Shown one piece after another: positions 6,983-13,229 of a DNA stretch of 15,308 nt. Origin of the DNA: JBEKTY01 sp049515555 (GTDB taxonomy: Bacteria > Planctomycetota > Planctomycetia > Pirellulales > Thermoguttaceae); contig JBEKTY010000182.1 of NCBI GenBank assembly GCA_049515555.1, forward strand, positions 1 to 15,308. Reading direction: 5' to 3'. The position numbers and the translations under genes were made by a program. Position 1 is the first letter of the stretch. The number at the start of each line of letters is the position of its first letter. The notes under the pieces were generated by a model, which was given only the letters and a program-made list of their open reading frames with translations, made no database searches and was not told the DNA's origin.

Positions 6983-8338
6983 CTACCACTCGATCGACAC
7001 GGCGGCGGTGGTAATGCCTGCCCCGACGGAGCAGAGGATGAGCTTGTCGCCGGGGCAGAGGCTCTTTTCGACCTCGGCCAGGGCGATGGGGATGCTGGCG
7101 GCGGAGGTGTTGCCCACGTTGCCGACGTTGATGTAGAAGCGCTCGAAGTCGATGCCGCTGCGTTTGGCCGCGGCCTTGATGATGCGGCCGTTGGCCTGGT
7201 GCGGAATGACCCAGCGGGTATCGCCGGCCGACCAGCCGCTGCGGACCATGGCCTGGCGAATGATGGTCGAAAAGCCCTCGGTAGCCGAGCGGAACAGGGC
7301 GTGGCCGTCGATGCGGATCCAGGGGTCGCCGTGCCCGTTGGCAACCAGGTAGCCGGGCGTATCACGGCGGGCCATGTGTCCGCCGCGGCTGTCGGCGCCC
7401 AGGATCGTCTGGCAGATGCGGTGGCCCTCGGCGCCGGCCGAGACGATGGCCGCCCCGGCCCCGTCGCCGAACAGGAAATACGAGTTGCGGTCCGCGGGGT
7501 CCAGCAGGCGGGACTGTAGATCGACGCCCACGGTGAGGACGTTGCGGGCCAGGCCGGAGAGGATCATGCCCCGGGCCATGGCCACGCCGTACAGCCAGCC
7601 GCTGCACGCGGCGTTCAGATCGAAGGCGGGGACCGTCGGCAGGTTCAACTGGTCCTGGAGGATGCTGGCCGTGGCGGGGATGGCCACGTCGGGGGTGGTG
7701 GTGGCCACGATCACGGCGTCGATGTCTTTGGTGGCCAGGCCCGAGCTGCGGATGGCCTCCAGCGAGGCCTGGAAGGCCATAGCCGAGGGCCGCTCGCCGT
7801 CGGCCGCCCAATGCCGCTGGCGGATGCCCGTCACGTCAAATACGTACTGGTCGGTAATGTCGGAGAAGCCCCGCACGAGCTCGGCGTTGGTGACGACCCG
7901 CGGCGGCAGGTAGGCGCCGATGCCGCGGAGGACGACGCCGCCGGGCAGGGCCTGGGCGGCGGCGGGCGGGCTGATGGGCTCGGCGCGCAGCCCGGCCTCC
8001 TCCCATGCCCCCACGGGCGGAATCCACTCCCGCATCGCCCGGTCCGTGGTCTCGATCTCCAGCACCGGCTCGGCCAGCGGCACGGTCTCGCCCTCGACGT
8101 GCAGCAGCCGGATGACCAAGCCGTCGCAGGGGGCCTCGAAATCGAAGACCGACTTGGCGCTGTCGACCTGGGCCAGGACCGTGCCCTTCCGGAAGCGGTC
8201 GCCCTCGCCCACCCGCCATTCGATAATCGTGGCCTCGGTCTCGCTCGCCGCCTGGGCCGGCAGGCACAGCGGCATCCGAAAGGGGGTGGCCCCGGTCGGG
8301 GTTGCCACGTCGAAATTCCTGGGGCGTATATCCAGCAT
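6983..8338 (-). CDS. Lipoyl-domain / beta-ketoacyl-ACP synthase III fusion
   Basis: 451 residues. Residues about 20-98 form a lipoyl (biotinyl/lipoyl-attachment) domain with the modified lysine expected at K62 in VDSAKSVFDFEAPCDG. A Pro/Ala-rich linker (about 99-133) leads to a full KAS III domain (134-451) with the whole FabH-type triad: C245 in NAACSG, H380 in PHQAN and N410 in GNTSAAS. KAS III joins an acyl starter to malonyl-ACP. The E2 acyltransferase domain and subunit-binding domain that normally follow a lipoyl domain are absent. The start is the ATG eight bases after the E1 stop; the frame stays open upstream but there it is only the out-of-frame shadow of E1. No strong ribosome site, so coupling to E1 is likely. 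Role inferred: takes an acyl group from E1 on the lipoyl arm and condenses it. Confidence 0.88.
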   Translation of the reverse strand: MLDIRPRNFDVATPTGATPFRMPLCLPAQAASETEATIIEWRVGEGDRFRKGTVLAQVDSAKSVFDFEAPCDGLVIRLLHVEGETVPLAEPVLEIETTDRAMREWIPPVGAWEEAGLRAEPISPPAAAQALPGGVVLRGIGAYLPPRVVTNAELVRGFSDITDQYVFDVTGIRQRHWAADGERPSAMAFQASLEAIRSSGLATKDIDAVIVATTTPDVAIPATASILQDQLNLPTVPAFDLNAACSGWLYGVAMARGMILSGLARNVLTVGVDLQSRLLDPADRNSYFLFGDGAGAAIVSAGAEGHRICQTILGADSRGGHMARRDTPGYLVANGHGDPWIRIDGHALFRSATEGFSTIIRQAMVRSGWSAGDTRWVIPHQANGRIIKAAAKRSGIDFERFYINVGNVGNTSAASIPIALAEVEKSLCPGDKLILCSVGAGITTAAVSIEW

Positions 8339-8346
8339 AGGGTGAT

Positions 8347-10638
8347 CTATGGGCTGGGGTGGATGCCCTGGGCATCTTGCCTGTGCCCGTGTGGGGTGCC
8401 TTGGGCGTCTTGCCCGTGTTCTGAAAGCGCCGGCCCCGCGCCGCTGCCACCCGCTGCGGCGAGCATCGTTTCGATCTCCCGGCCGATCCGCTCCCGGCCG
8501 GGCCGGTAGCAGGCCTCCAGCTCGGGGGCGAAGGGGACCGGCGCGTCGGGTGCGGCCACCAGTCGCGGCGGGCAGCGCAGGGCGTCGAAACAGCGCCGCG
8601 TCAAGAGCGAAACAATGCGATCGCCCAGCCCGGCCGTCTCGCCCGCCTCCTGCACCACCAGCAGCCGGCCGGTCTTGGCCACCGAGGCGGCCAGCGGCTC
8701 GATATCCAGCGGCTGCAAGACGAAGGGGTTCCAGACTTCGATCGAGCGGCCGGAGCGGGCCGCCGCTTCGCAGGCCAAGGGGAGCATCGCCCCGAAGGCC
8801 ACCAGCGTCAGCTCCGTGCCCGCGGTGTATCGCCGCGGCCGCCACACGGCCGCCAGGTCGCCGTCGAAATCAATGTCGCCGCCGCGGCTCCAGTAGAGCT
8901 GCTTGTGCTCGAAGACGAGGCATGGATTGGGGTCGTAGAAGCCGGCCACGAGGGCCTCGAACATCTCCTGGGGCGTGGCGGGGTAGAGCAGCTTCAGCCC
9001 CGGGAATCGCGACCACAGCCCCTCGAACTCGCCGGAGTGGAAGGCCCCCAGCGTCAGGCCGCCGCCGCAGGGCAGGCGAACCAAGAGCGGGGCGGCCCGC
9101 CCGGACCGAAAATGCCACGACCCCGCGTTCAAGCCAAGCTGCGTGACGGCCTCGGTCGAGAAGTCGGCGAACTGGAATTCGATGATCGGCTCGCCGCCGA
9201 CCTGCGAGGCGCCCAGGGCAAAACCCACGATCGAGGCCTCGCCCAGCGGCATGTCGAGCACCCGCTCGGGCCCGAAACGCTCCAGCAGTCCCTTGCAAGT
9301 CTTGAAGGCCGAGCCGTAGACGCCCACGTCCAGGCCGGCCAGGAACGCCGCCGGCCGCTCGGCCAACAGGAAATCGAGGGCCAGGCGGACCGCGTCGCCG
9401 CTCTTCACGCCTTTGGCCTGAAACGCTGGCACCCGCTCGGGCTGGCGTGAGATGGCCGGGGCGTCCGGACCTGTGGGCGTGGCCGGGCAGTGACCGTTGC
9501 CGCCCGGCTGTGTGGCAAACACCGGCCAGGCTTTCGAAGGCGGCTGGGGCCGCCCGTGGGCCATGGCACCCGCCACGGCCGACTGCACCTCGGCCTCGAC
9601 CGCGTCGTCGATCGCCGTCAGCTCCCCGCGCGACAGCCCGCAAAGCTCCGTCAGCCCCTGCCGCGTCCGGCCCAAGGGGTCCATGCGCCGCCACTCTTCC
9701 ATCAACTTTTCGGGCACGTACAGCCCCTTGTCGTAAGCGGCGTGCCCGCCCAGCCGAACGGTCATGCACTCCAGCAGCCGCGGCAGCGGCTCGTTGGCCA
9801 TGGCGTCCAACGCGTCGCAGACCGACGAATAAACCAGCCAGGGGTCCGTGCCGTCGATCGTCGCGCCGGAAATCCCGTAGCCCGCGGCCCGGTCCGAAAG
9901 CTGCCGGCAGTGATACTGGTTCGCCGTCGGCGTGGAAAAGGCGTAGTGATTGTTCTGGACCAGGAACAGCACGGGCACGCGGTGCACGGAGGCCACGTTG
10001 AGGGCCTCGTGGAAGCCGCCGCAACTGGTGCCACCGTCGCCGATGACCGCCAGGCCGAAGACCCGCTCGCCGTTGCGGCGGGCGGCCCAGGTGCCGCCCA
10101 CCACCGGGCTGAGCATATTGCCCAAGTGACTCATCATGGGCAGCCGCCGTCCGGCCGCGTCGCCGTGGTGCACGTTTCCCTCGCGGCCCCCGGTGGGGCT
10201 GGCCGCATTCGCCAGGTACTGGCACACCAGCTCGCCGGGCGTCGCCCCCAACAGCAGATGGGCCACCAGGTCGCGGTGCAACAGCGAAACCACGTCCCGC
10301 CCGGGCCGCAACGGAATCGCCATCCCCAGGCTCGTCGCCTCGTTGCCCAGGCTGGTCGTCACCGTCCCCTTGACGTAGCCCTTCTGAAACAACTCGATCA
10401 ACCGCTGTTCCAACCGCCGCGACAAGAGCATCAGCGAATAGGCGACCGGATAGAAGGCCTCGGGGGTCAGCCGCTGCGGCCAGCGGAGCACCTCCGGCGC
10501 CGGGCGATGGGCCGCGTCGATCCGCAGGGGCACCCCGCCCGACGGTCCGGAAACCCAAGTTCCCCCGCCACGGGTGGCATGAACATGCCGGCCGGCAACC
10601 GGGGCTTCCGCATCCGTAGTATCAAGCCGAGACGCCAC
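8347..10638 (-). CDS. 2-oxoacid dehydrogenase E1, fused alpha and beta chains
   Basis: 763 residues; thiamine-diphosphate enzyme that decarboxylates a 2-oxoacid and passes the acyl group to a lipoyl domain. The alpha half (about 55-370) has H121, H171 and the ThDP motif GDGGTSCGGFHEALN (200-214) ending in NN (229-230). A linker (about 372-410) joins the beta half (411-725): GEASIVGFALG with the activating E467, EFQFADF (487-493), FHSGEFEGLW (533-542) and PATPQEMFEALV. The transketolase C-terminal domain starts near 605. Branched-chain keto acids are the likeliest substrate given its KAS III partner (inference). GTG start with GGGAAGA just upstream; no ATG in frame before residue 70. Followed eight bases later by the lipoyl-KAS III gene. 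The last ~24 residues are two 11-residue copies (HGQDAQGTPHG / HRQDAQGIHPS) encoded by a DNA repeat, probably a late addition. Confidence 0.9.
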   Translation of the reverse strand: MASRLDTTDAEAPVAGRHVHATRGGGTWVSGPSGGVPLRIDAAHRPAPEVLRWPQRLTPEAFYPVAYSLMLLSRRLEQRLIELFQKGYVKGTVTTSLGNEATSLGMAIPLRPGRDVVSLLHRDLVAHLLLGATPGELVCQYLANAASPTGGREGNVHHGDAAGRRLPMMSHLGNMLSPVVGGTWAARRNGERVFGLAVIGDGGTSCGGFHEALNVASVHRVPVLFLVQNNHYAFSTPTANQYHCRQLSDRAAGYGISGATIDGTDPWLVYSSVCDALDAMANEPLPRLLECMTVRLGGHAAYDKGLYVPEKLMEEWRRMDPLGRTRQGLTELCGLSRGELTAIDDAVEAEVQSAVAGAMAHGRPQPPSKAWPVFATQPGGNGHCPATPTGPDAPAISRQPERVPAFQAKGVKSGDAVRLALDFLLAERPAAFLAGLDVGVYGSAFKTCKGLLERFGPERVLDMPLGEASIVGFALGASQVGGEPIIEFQFADFSTEAVTQLGLNAGSWHFRSGRAAPLLVRLPCGGGLTLGAFHSGEFEGLWSRFPGLKLLYPATPQEMFEALVAGFYDPNPCLVFEHKQLYWSRGGDIDFDGDLAAVWRPRRYTAGTELTLVAFGAMLPLACEAAARSGRSIEVWNPFVLQPLDIEPLAASVAKTGRLLVVQEAGETAGLGDRIVSLLTRRCFDALRCPPRLVAAPDAPVPFAPELEACYRPGRERIGREIETMLAAAGGSGAGPALSEHGQDAQGTPHGHRQDAQGIHPSP
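8364..8419. repeat. Direct repeat at the 3' end of the E1 gene
   Basis: TGCCCTGGGCATCTTGCCTG (8364-8383) and TGCCTTGGGCGTCTTGCCCG (8397-8416) are two copies with a 33-bp period, so the reading frame is kept and two 11-residue peptide repeats result. It looks like an intergenic repeat that has been absorbed into the coding end. Confidence 0.75.
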
Positions 10639-10688
10639 AGAATCTTCCCATGGTTTGGCCGGACGAATCGCGTGACCTGAAACGGCGA

Positions 10689-10717
10689 ATTGTACCCCCG
10701 CGCGGGCGACTTGTCAC
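10689..10717 (-). promoter_or_regulatory. Sigma-70-type promoter of the E1 / lipoyl-KAS III operon
   Basis: On the minus strand GTGACA (10712-10717) and TACAAT (10689-10694) are separated by exactly 17 bases; each matches the -35 and -10 consensus at five of six positions. Transcription would begin near 10682, about 43 bases before the GTG start. Confidence 0.7.
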
Positions 10718-10766
10718 GGGCAACTTAGCCGGATTGCGGGGCTTTCCACCCGGATCGGGGGACGCG

Positions 10767-10783
10767 GCAGGTCTTCGACCTGC
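10767..10783. repeat. Small hairpin GCAGGTC-TTC-GACCTGC
   Basis: Seven-base arms around TTC. It adjoins the inverted-repeat cluster and lies upstream of the E1 promoter; no T-tract. Confidence 0.5.
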
Positions 10784-10954
10784 GGTTTTCGGTGTTCAGT
10801 TTTCAGTGTTCGCCCCGCGGCGTTCCCGCCTTACCGAACACGGAACACCGAACACTGAAAACGCCCCGTCCCCGCGGTTTTCAGTGTTCAGTTTTCGGTG
10901 TTCAGCCCGCAGCCTTCCCGTTTTGCTGAAAACTGAACACTGAACACTGAAAAC
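10784..10954. repeat. Cluster of inverted GTTTTCAGTGTTC repeats
   Basis: Two plus-orientation blocks (10784-10811 and 10876-10905) and two reverse-complement blocks (10836-10862 and 10926-10954) are built from GTTTTC[A/G]GTGTTC units. Each plus block can pair with its following partner, forming two large stem-loops in a row. The region between E1 and tRNA-Asn (10639-11040) holds only this, the small hairpin and the two promoters. Confidence 0.8.
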
Positions 10955-10997
10955 TGCCCATCTCCGCGTCCGCCTTCCGCACGCCGTCCGCCCGCCC

Positions 10998-11026
10998 TTG
11001 CCAGCCCTTTCGCCCAGAGCTAAGAT
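10998..11026 (+). promoter_or_regulatory. Promoter of tRNA-Asn
   Basis: TTGCCA (10998-11003), a 17-base spacer, then TAAGAT (11021-11026). Start would be near 11033, eight bases before the mature tRNA. Confidence 0.65.
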
Positions 11027-11040
11027 AAAGTTTCCGCTGG

Positions 11041-11113
11041 TCCTCGGTAGCTCAGTTGGTAGAGCAAGCGGCTGTTAACCGCTGGGTCGTAGGTTCGAGT
11101 CCTACCCGGGGAG
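11041..11113 (+). tRNA. tRNA-Asn (GTT)
   Basis: 73 bases fold as a full cloverleaf. Acceptor TCCTCGG (11041-11047) pairs with CCGGGGA (11106-11112) with one T-G wobble; D arm GCTC/GAGC; anticodon stem AGCGG/CCGCT with loop CTGTTAA and anticodon GTT at 11074-11076; T arm GTAGG-TTCGAGT-CCTAC. The discriminator is G at 11113. CCA is not encoded. It decodes AAC/AAT. Confidence 0.97.
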
Positions 11114-11194
11114 CCTTTCATTGTTTCACCAACGTGGGCGCCAATCCAGCCAGGGCCCGATACCGAGAGATTGGCCGTTGGGCGTTTTGTGTTT

Positions 11195-11245
11195 CCCCCT
11201 CTCTCGCCGGTGGGGGGCAGGGGGGCGAGGGGCGGGGTGAGAGCG
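11195..11245 (-). repeat. CCCTC/GAGGG repeat variant downstream of tRNA-Asn
   Basis: CCCTCTCTCGCC...GGGGCGAGGGGCGGGGTGAGAGC is a degenerate copy, on the minus strand, of the repeat family seen at 5041-5250 and 1041-1080. The rest of the gap to the antitoxin holds no gene; TTGACA at 11253-11258 looks like a -35 but no -10 follows at a proper distance. Confidence 0.5.
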
Positions 11246-11318
11246 CTCCGCGTTGACAACCCGGTTACTCTTGGACCCGGAAGGAACCCTCTCGAACTCT
11301 TCTGTGGGGATATTACGC

Positions 11319-11549
11319 GTGCCGCAACTCGACCGGATTACCTTCGATCCCAGCGTGATGGGCGGCAAGCCGTGCATCCGAGGGATGCGCGTCACTGTAG
11401 GTACTGTTGTCGGCTTGGTCGCCAGTGGAGCAACCCCCAACGAAATCCTTGCTGATTATCCTTATCTTGAGGCCGAGGATATCAGTGCCGCCCTCTCGTA
11501 TGCTGCTTGGCGGGCCGAAGAGATTGACGTTCCGCTGGCGCGCCCATGA
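11319..11549 (+). CDS. DUF433 antitoxin
   Basis: 76 residues, the usual DUF433 (COG2442) length. The family signature GGKPCIRGMRVTV lies at 15-27 and is followed by helices (37-66, with GATPNEILADYPYL) forming the winged-helix-like fold expected to bind DNA and the partner toxin. The start chosen is GTG at 11319, with GGGGA eight bases upstream; the frame extends back to a TTG at 11253 but the extra 22 residues are not family-like. The stop overlaps the next gene by four bases (ATGA), so the two are translationally coupled. As in other type II systems it probably neutralises the toxin and represses its own promoter (family inference). Confidence 0.88.
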   Translation: MPQLDRITFDPSVMGGKPCIRGMRVTVGTVVGLVASGATPNEILADYPYLEAEDISAALSYAAWRAEEIDVPLARP

Positions 11550-11917
11550 AGTTGTTGATTGACATGAACCTGTCGCCGAGATGGCGCTCCGTCCTTCAGG
11601 CCGAGGGATGGGACGCCGTTCATTGGTCGAACGTCGGAAGTGCTTCCGCTCCCGACCGCGAGATCATGCAGTGGGCGCTGAATGACCATCGTGTTGTACT
11701 GACCCATGATCTCGACTTTGGCGCGATCCTTGCGGCGACGCAGGCCACGAGCCCCAGCGTGGTTCAGATTCGCACCCAGGATGTCCGACCGCAGATCCTA
11801 GCTCCGCTGCTCATTCCCCTTTTGCGGCAGTACGAGCACGACCTCGATTCAGGCGTACTTCTCATCGTCGACGAAGCTCGCTCCCGCGTTCGCGTGTTGC
11901 CGCTCTCCAAGAGTTGA
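11546..11917 (+). CDS. DUF5615 PIN-like nuclease toxin
   Basis: 123 residues, full length for DUF5615 (COG4634), a PIN-like nuclease fold. Acidic residues likely to hold the metal are D6 in LLIDMNLSP, D37/E39 in SAPDREIM and D55/D57 in LTHDLDFG, all in the expected order. Predicted to be an RNase. It begins inside the antitoxin stop (ATGA). Pairing of COG2442 with COG4634 is a known predicted toxin-antitoxin arrangement. The unit sits just downstream of tRNA-Asn, a common site of accessory gene insertion, but I see no attachment-site duplication. The target RNA is unknown. Confidence 0.88.
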   Translation: MKLLIDMNLSPRWRSVLQAEGWDAVHWSNVGSASAPDREIMQWALNDHRVVLTHDLDFGAILAATQATSPSVVQIRTQDVRPQILAPLLIPLLRQYEHDLDSGVLLIVDEARSRVRVLPLSKS

Positions 11918-11965
11918 TTGCCTGAGAAGAGGCCGTGGAGGGACCGGTCAAGATTGACGAAGGTC

Positions 11966-12370
11966 TCAGAGGCTTACCAGGACCAGGTACAACGCCATCA
12001 CGATCCCAAGCACGGCGAGAATGACGGCGACAACGACCGCCAGCATTGCAGTGCGAGGCAAGCAGGTCCGTCCCTGCTTGGACCAAGAGACGAAGCGATA
12101 ATACTCGAAGGATGCCAACAGGCTGACGGCGACCCCGAGCCCGATGAGCGCCGTGCCGATCCAGAGGGACCAGCCCGTGGAGTGCTGGTGAGCCGCGATC
12201 TGACCGGCGGCGGCAATCTCCCGCAGGAACAGACCGAAGCGGGCGACCACGAAGCCGAAGCCCATCAGAGCCAAACCCGTCCGCACCCAAGCGAGGAGCG
12301 TGCGTTCCGCCGCAAAGCGGACCCGCGGGTCGTCGGGCGGCTGGTCTGTTTTGGGCGGCTGGTCGTTCAC
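11966..12370 (-). CDS. DUF202 family membrane protein (YidH-like)
   Basis: 134 residues with three predicted membrane segments: about 25-49, 67-94 and 107-134. The family hallmark is RFAAERTLLAWVRTGLALMG at 18-37, just before and in the first segment. A short hydrophilic N-terminus (MNDQPPKTDQPPDD) precedes it. Inner-membrane protein of unknown biochemical role; relatives such as YidH are uncharacterised. The start is GTG at 12368-12370 with GAGG seven bases upstream; another in-frame GTG at 12403 would add eleven residues. It converges on the toxin gene, 48 bases apart, and has its own promoter. Confidence 0.85.
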   Translation of the reverse strand: MNDQPPKTDQPPDDPRVRFAAERTLLAWVRTGLALMGFGFVVARFGLFLREIAAAGQIAAHQHSTGWSLWIGTALIGLGVAVSLLASFEYYRFVSWSKQGRTCLPRTAMLAVVVAVILAVLGIVMALYLVLVSL

Positions 12371-12415
12371 AGTATAACCTCGCCTTGACGCCGTGATCCC
12401 CACCGCCGCTGCAAA

Positions 12416-12442
12416 GCCGCCAGTATAAGCGGGTTTGGCGGC
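12416..12442. promoter_or_regulatory. Inverted repeat over the DUF202 promoter
   Basis: GCCGCCA (12416-12422) and TGGCGGC (12436-12442) are perfect 7-bp arms that bracket the -10 hexamer. It could be an operator, or chance in GC-rich DNA. Confidence 0.3.
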
Positions 12443-12450
12443 TGCCTCAA
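12422..12450 (-). promoter_or_regulatory. Promoter of the DUF202 gene
   Basis: On the minus strand TTGAGG (12445-12450), 17 bases, TATACT (12422-12427). Start near 12415, about 45 bases before the GTG. Confidence 0.6.
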
Positions 12451-12586
12451 GGCACGTTGCAAGTCAAGCCGACAGGATGGCGCGCGTCCCGTCCATGTCG
12501 GGCAGAACAGCGGACTGCGCAATCCCGGAATTCGGGCACAAAGCACTGGGGCACTATACGACCGGGAGCCTGCACGGCTGACGCGG

Positions 12587-12615
12587 TTGCCGCCGCTGGG
12601 TCCCTCCGTTATACT
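12587..12615 (+). promoter_or_regulatory. Promoter of the cyclophilin gene
   Basis: TTGCCG (12587-12592), 17-base spacer, TATACT (12610-12615). Start near 12622, about 43 bases before the ATG. Confidence 0.6.
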
Positions 12616-12664
12616 GGCCGTTGACGCAGCCGCCGAGGCTGAACCCCGAACCAAGGAATCATTC

Positions 12665-13108
12665 ATGAAAGTTGCTACGATCCAGACCAAGCGCGGCACG
12701 ATCCGCATCAAGCTGCACGCCGACAAGGCCCCGAACACGGTGGCCAATTTCGAGAAGCTGGCCAACGGCGGTTTCTATAACGGACTGAAGTTTCACCGCG
12801 TGATCCCCGACTTCATGATCCAGGCCGGTTGCCCCAAGGGAACCGGCACGGGCGGGCCGGGCTACACCTTTGCCGACGAGTTCCACCGGGAGCTCAAGCA
12901 CAGCGCTCCCGGCGTGCTCTCGATGGCCAATTCCGGCCCCAACACCAACGGCTCGCAGTTCTTCATCACGCACGTGGCCACGCCTTGGCTCGACGGCAAG
13001 CATTCGATCTTCGGCCAGGTGATCGAAGGACAGAAGGTCGTGAACGCGGTCAAGCAAGGAGACGTGATGGACAAGGTCTCCGTGGCCGAGGAGCCGGAGC
13101 AGAAGTGA
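12665..13108 (+). CDS. Peptidyl-prolyl cis-trans isomerase, cyclophilin type (PpiB-like)
   Basis: 147 residues, a single cyclophilin domain with no signal peptide, so cytoplasmic. It catalyses cis-trans isomerisation of X-Pro bonds. Active-site residues are visible: R45 in FHRVIPDF, F50, Q53 in MIQAG, the GPNTNGSQFFIT segment (91-102) and the LDGKHSIFG segment with H113. Start: ATG with AAGGAA six bases upstream. The frame stays open back to 12587 but the extra residues include the promoter region. It is monocistronic, with its own promoter, and converges on the helicase gene. The short C-terminal extension AEEPEQK is not conserved in the family as far as I know. Gene symbol by similarity only. 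Confidence 0.93.
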   Translation: MKVATIQTKRGTIRIKLHADKAPNTVANFEKLANGGFYNGLKFHRVIPDFMIQAGCPKGTGTGGPGYTFADEFHRELKHSAPGVLSMANSGPNTNGSQFFITHVATPWLDGKHSIFGQVIEGQKVVNAVKQGDVMDKVSVAEEPEQK

Positions 13109-13142
13109 GCGGGGAGCGGAAGCGGGGGAGAAGGCCACCTTG

Positions 13143-13170
13143 GACGCGGATAAGCTGACGCGGATAAGTT
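13143..13170. repeat. Tandem GACGCGGATAAG pair
   Basis: GACGCGGATAAG at 13143-13154 and 13157-13168, a 14-bp period, in the 121-bp gap between the convergent cyclophilin and helicase genes. Possibly another interspersed repeat; no terminator hairpin with a T-run is visible there. Confidence 0.65.
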
Positions 13171-13229
13171 GAAATGGGTCGGTCCACGGGGGGGTGAAGG
13201 TTGGCGGCGCGATCGGTCGGACGGGCTTC

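Noticed and set aside
8339..8845. Upstream extension of the lipoyl-KAS III frame (169 codons)
   Set aside because: It overlaps the end of E1 in another frame and translates to Arg/Gly/Ala-rich sequence; the ATG at 8338 starts just before the lipoyl domain.
8870..10558. 562-codon and 396-codon frames overlapping E1 (second one at 9490-10680, plus strand)
   Set aside because: Both are low-complexity shadows of the conserved E1 frame.
11253..11258. TTGACA as promoter of the toxin-antitoxin pair
   Set aside because: Perfect -35 hexamer, but no -10-like hexamer 16-18 bases downstream.
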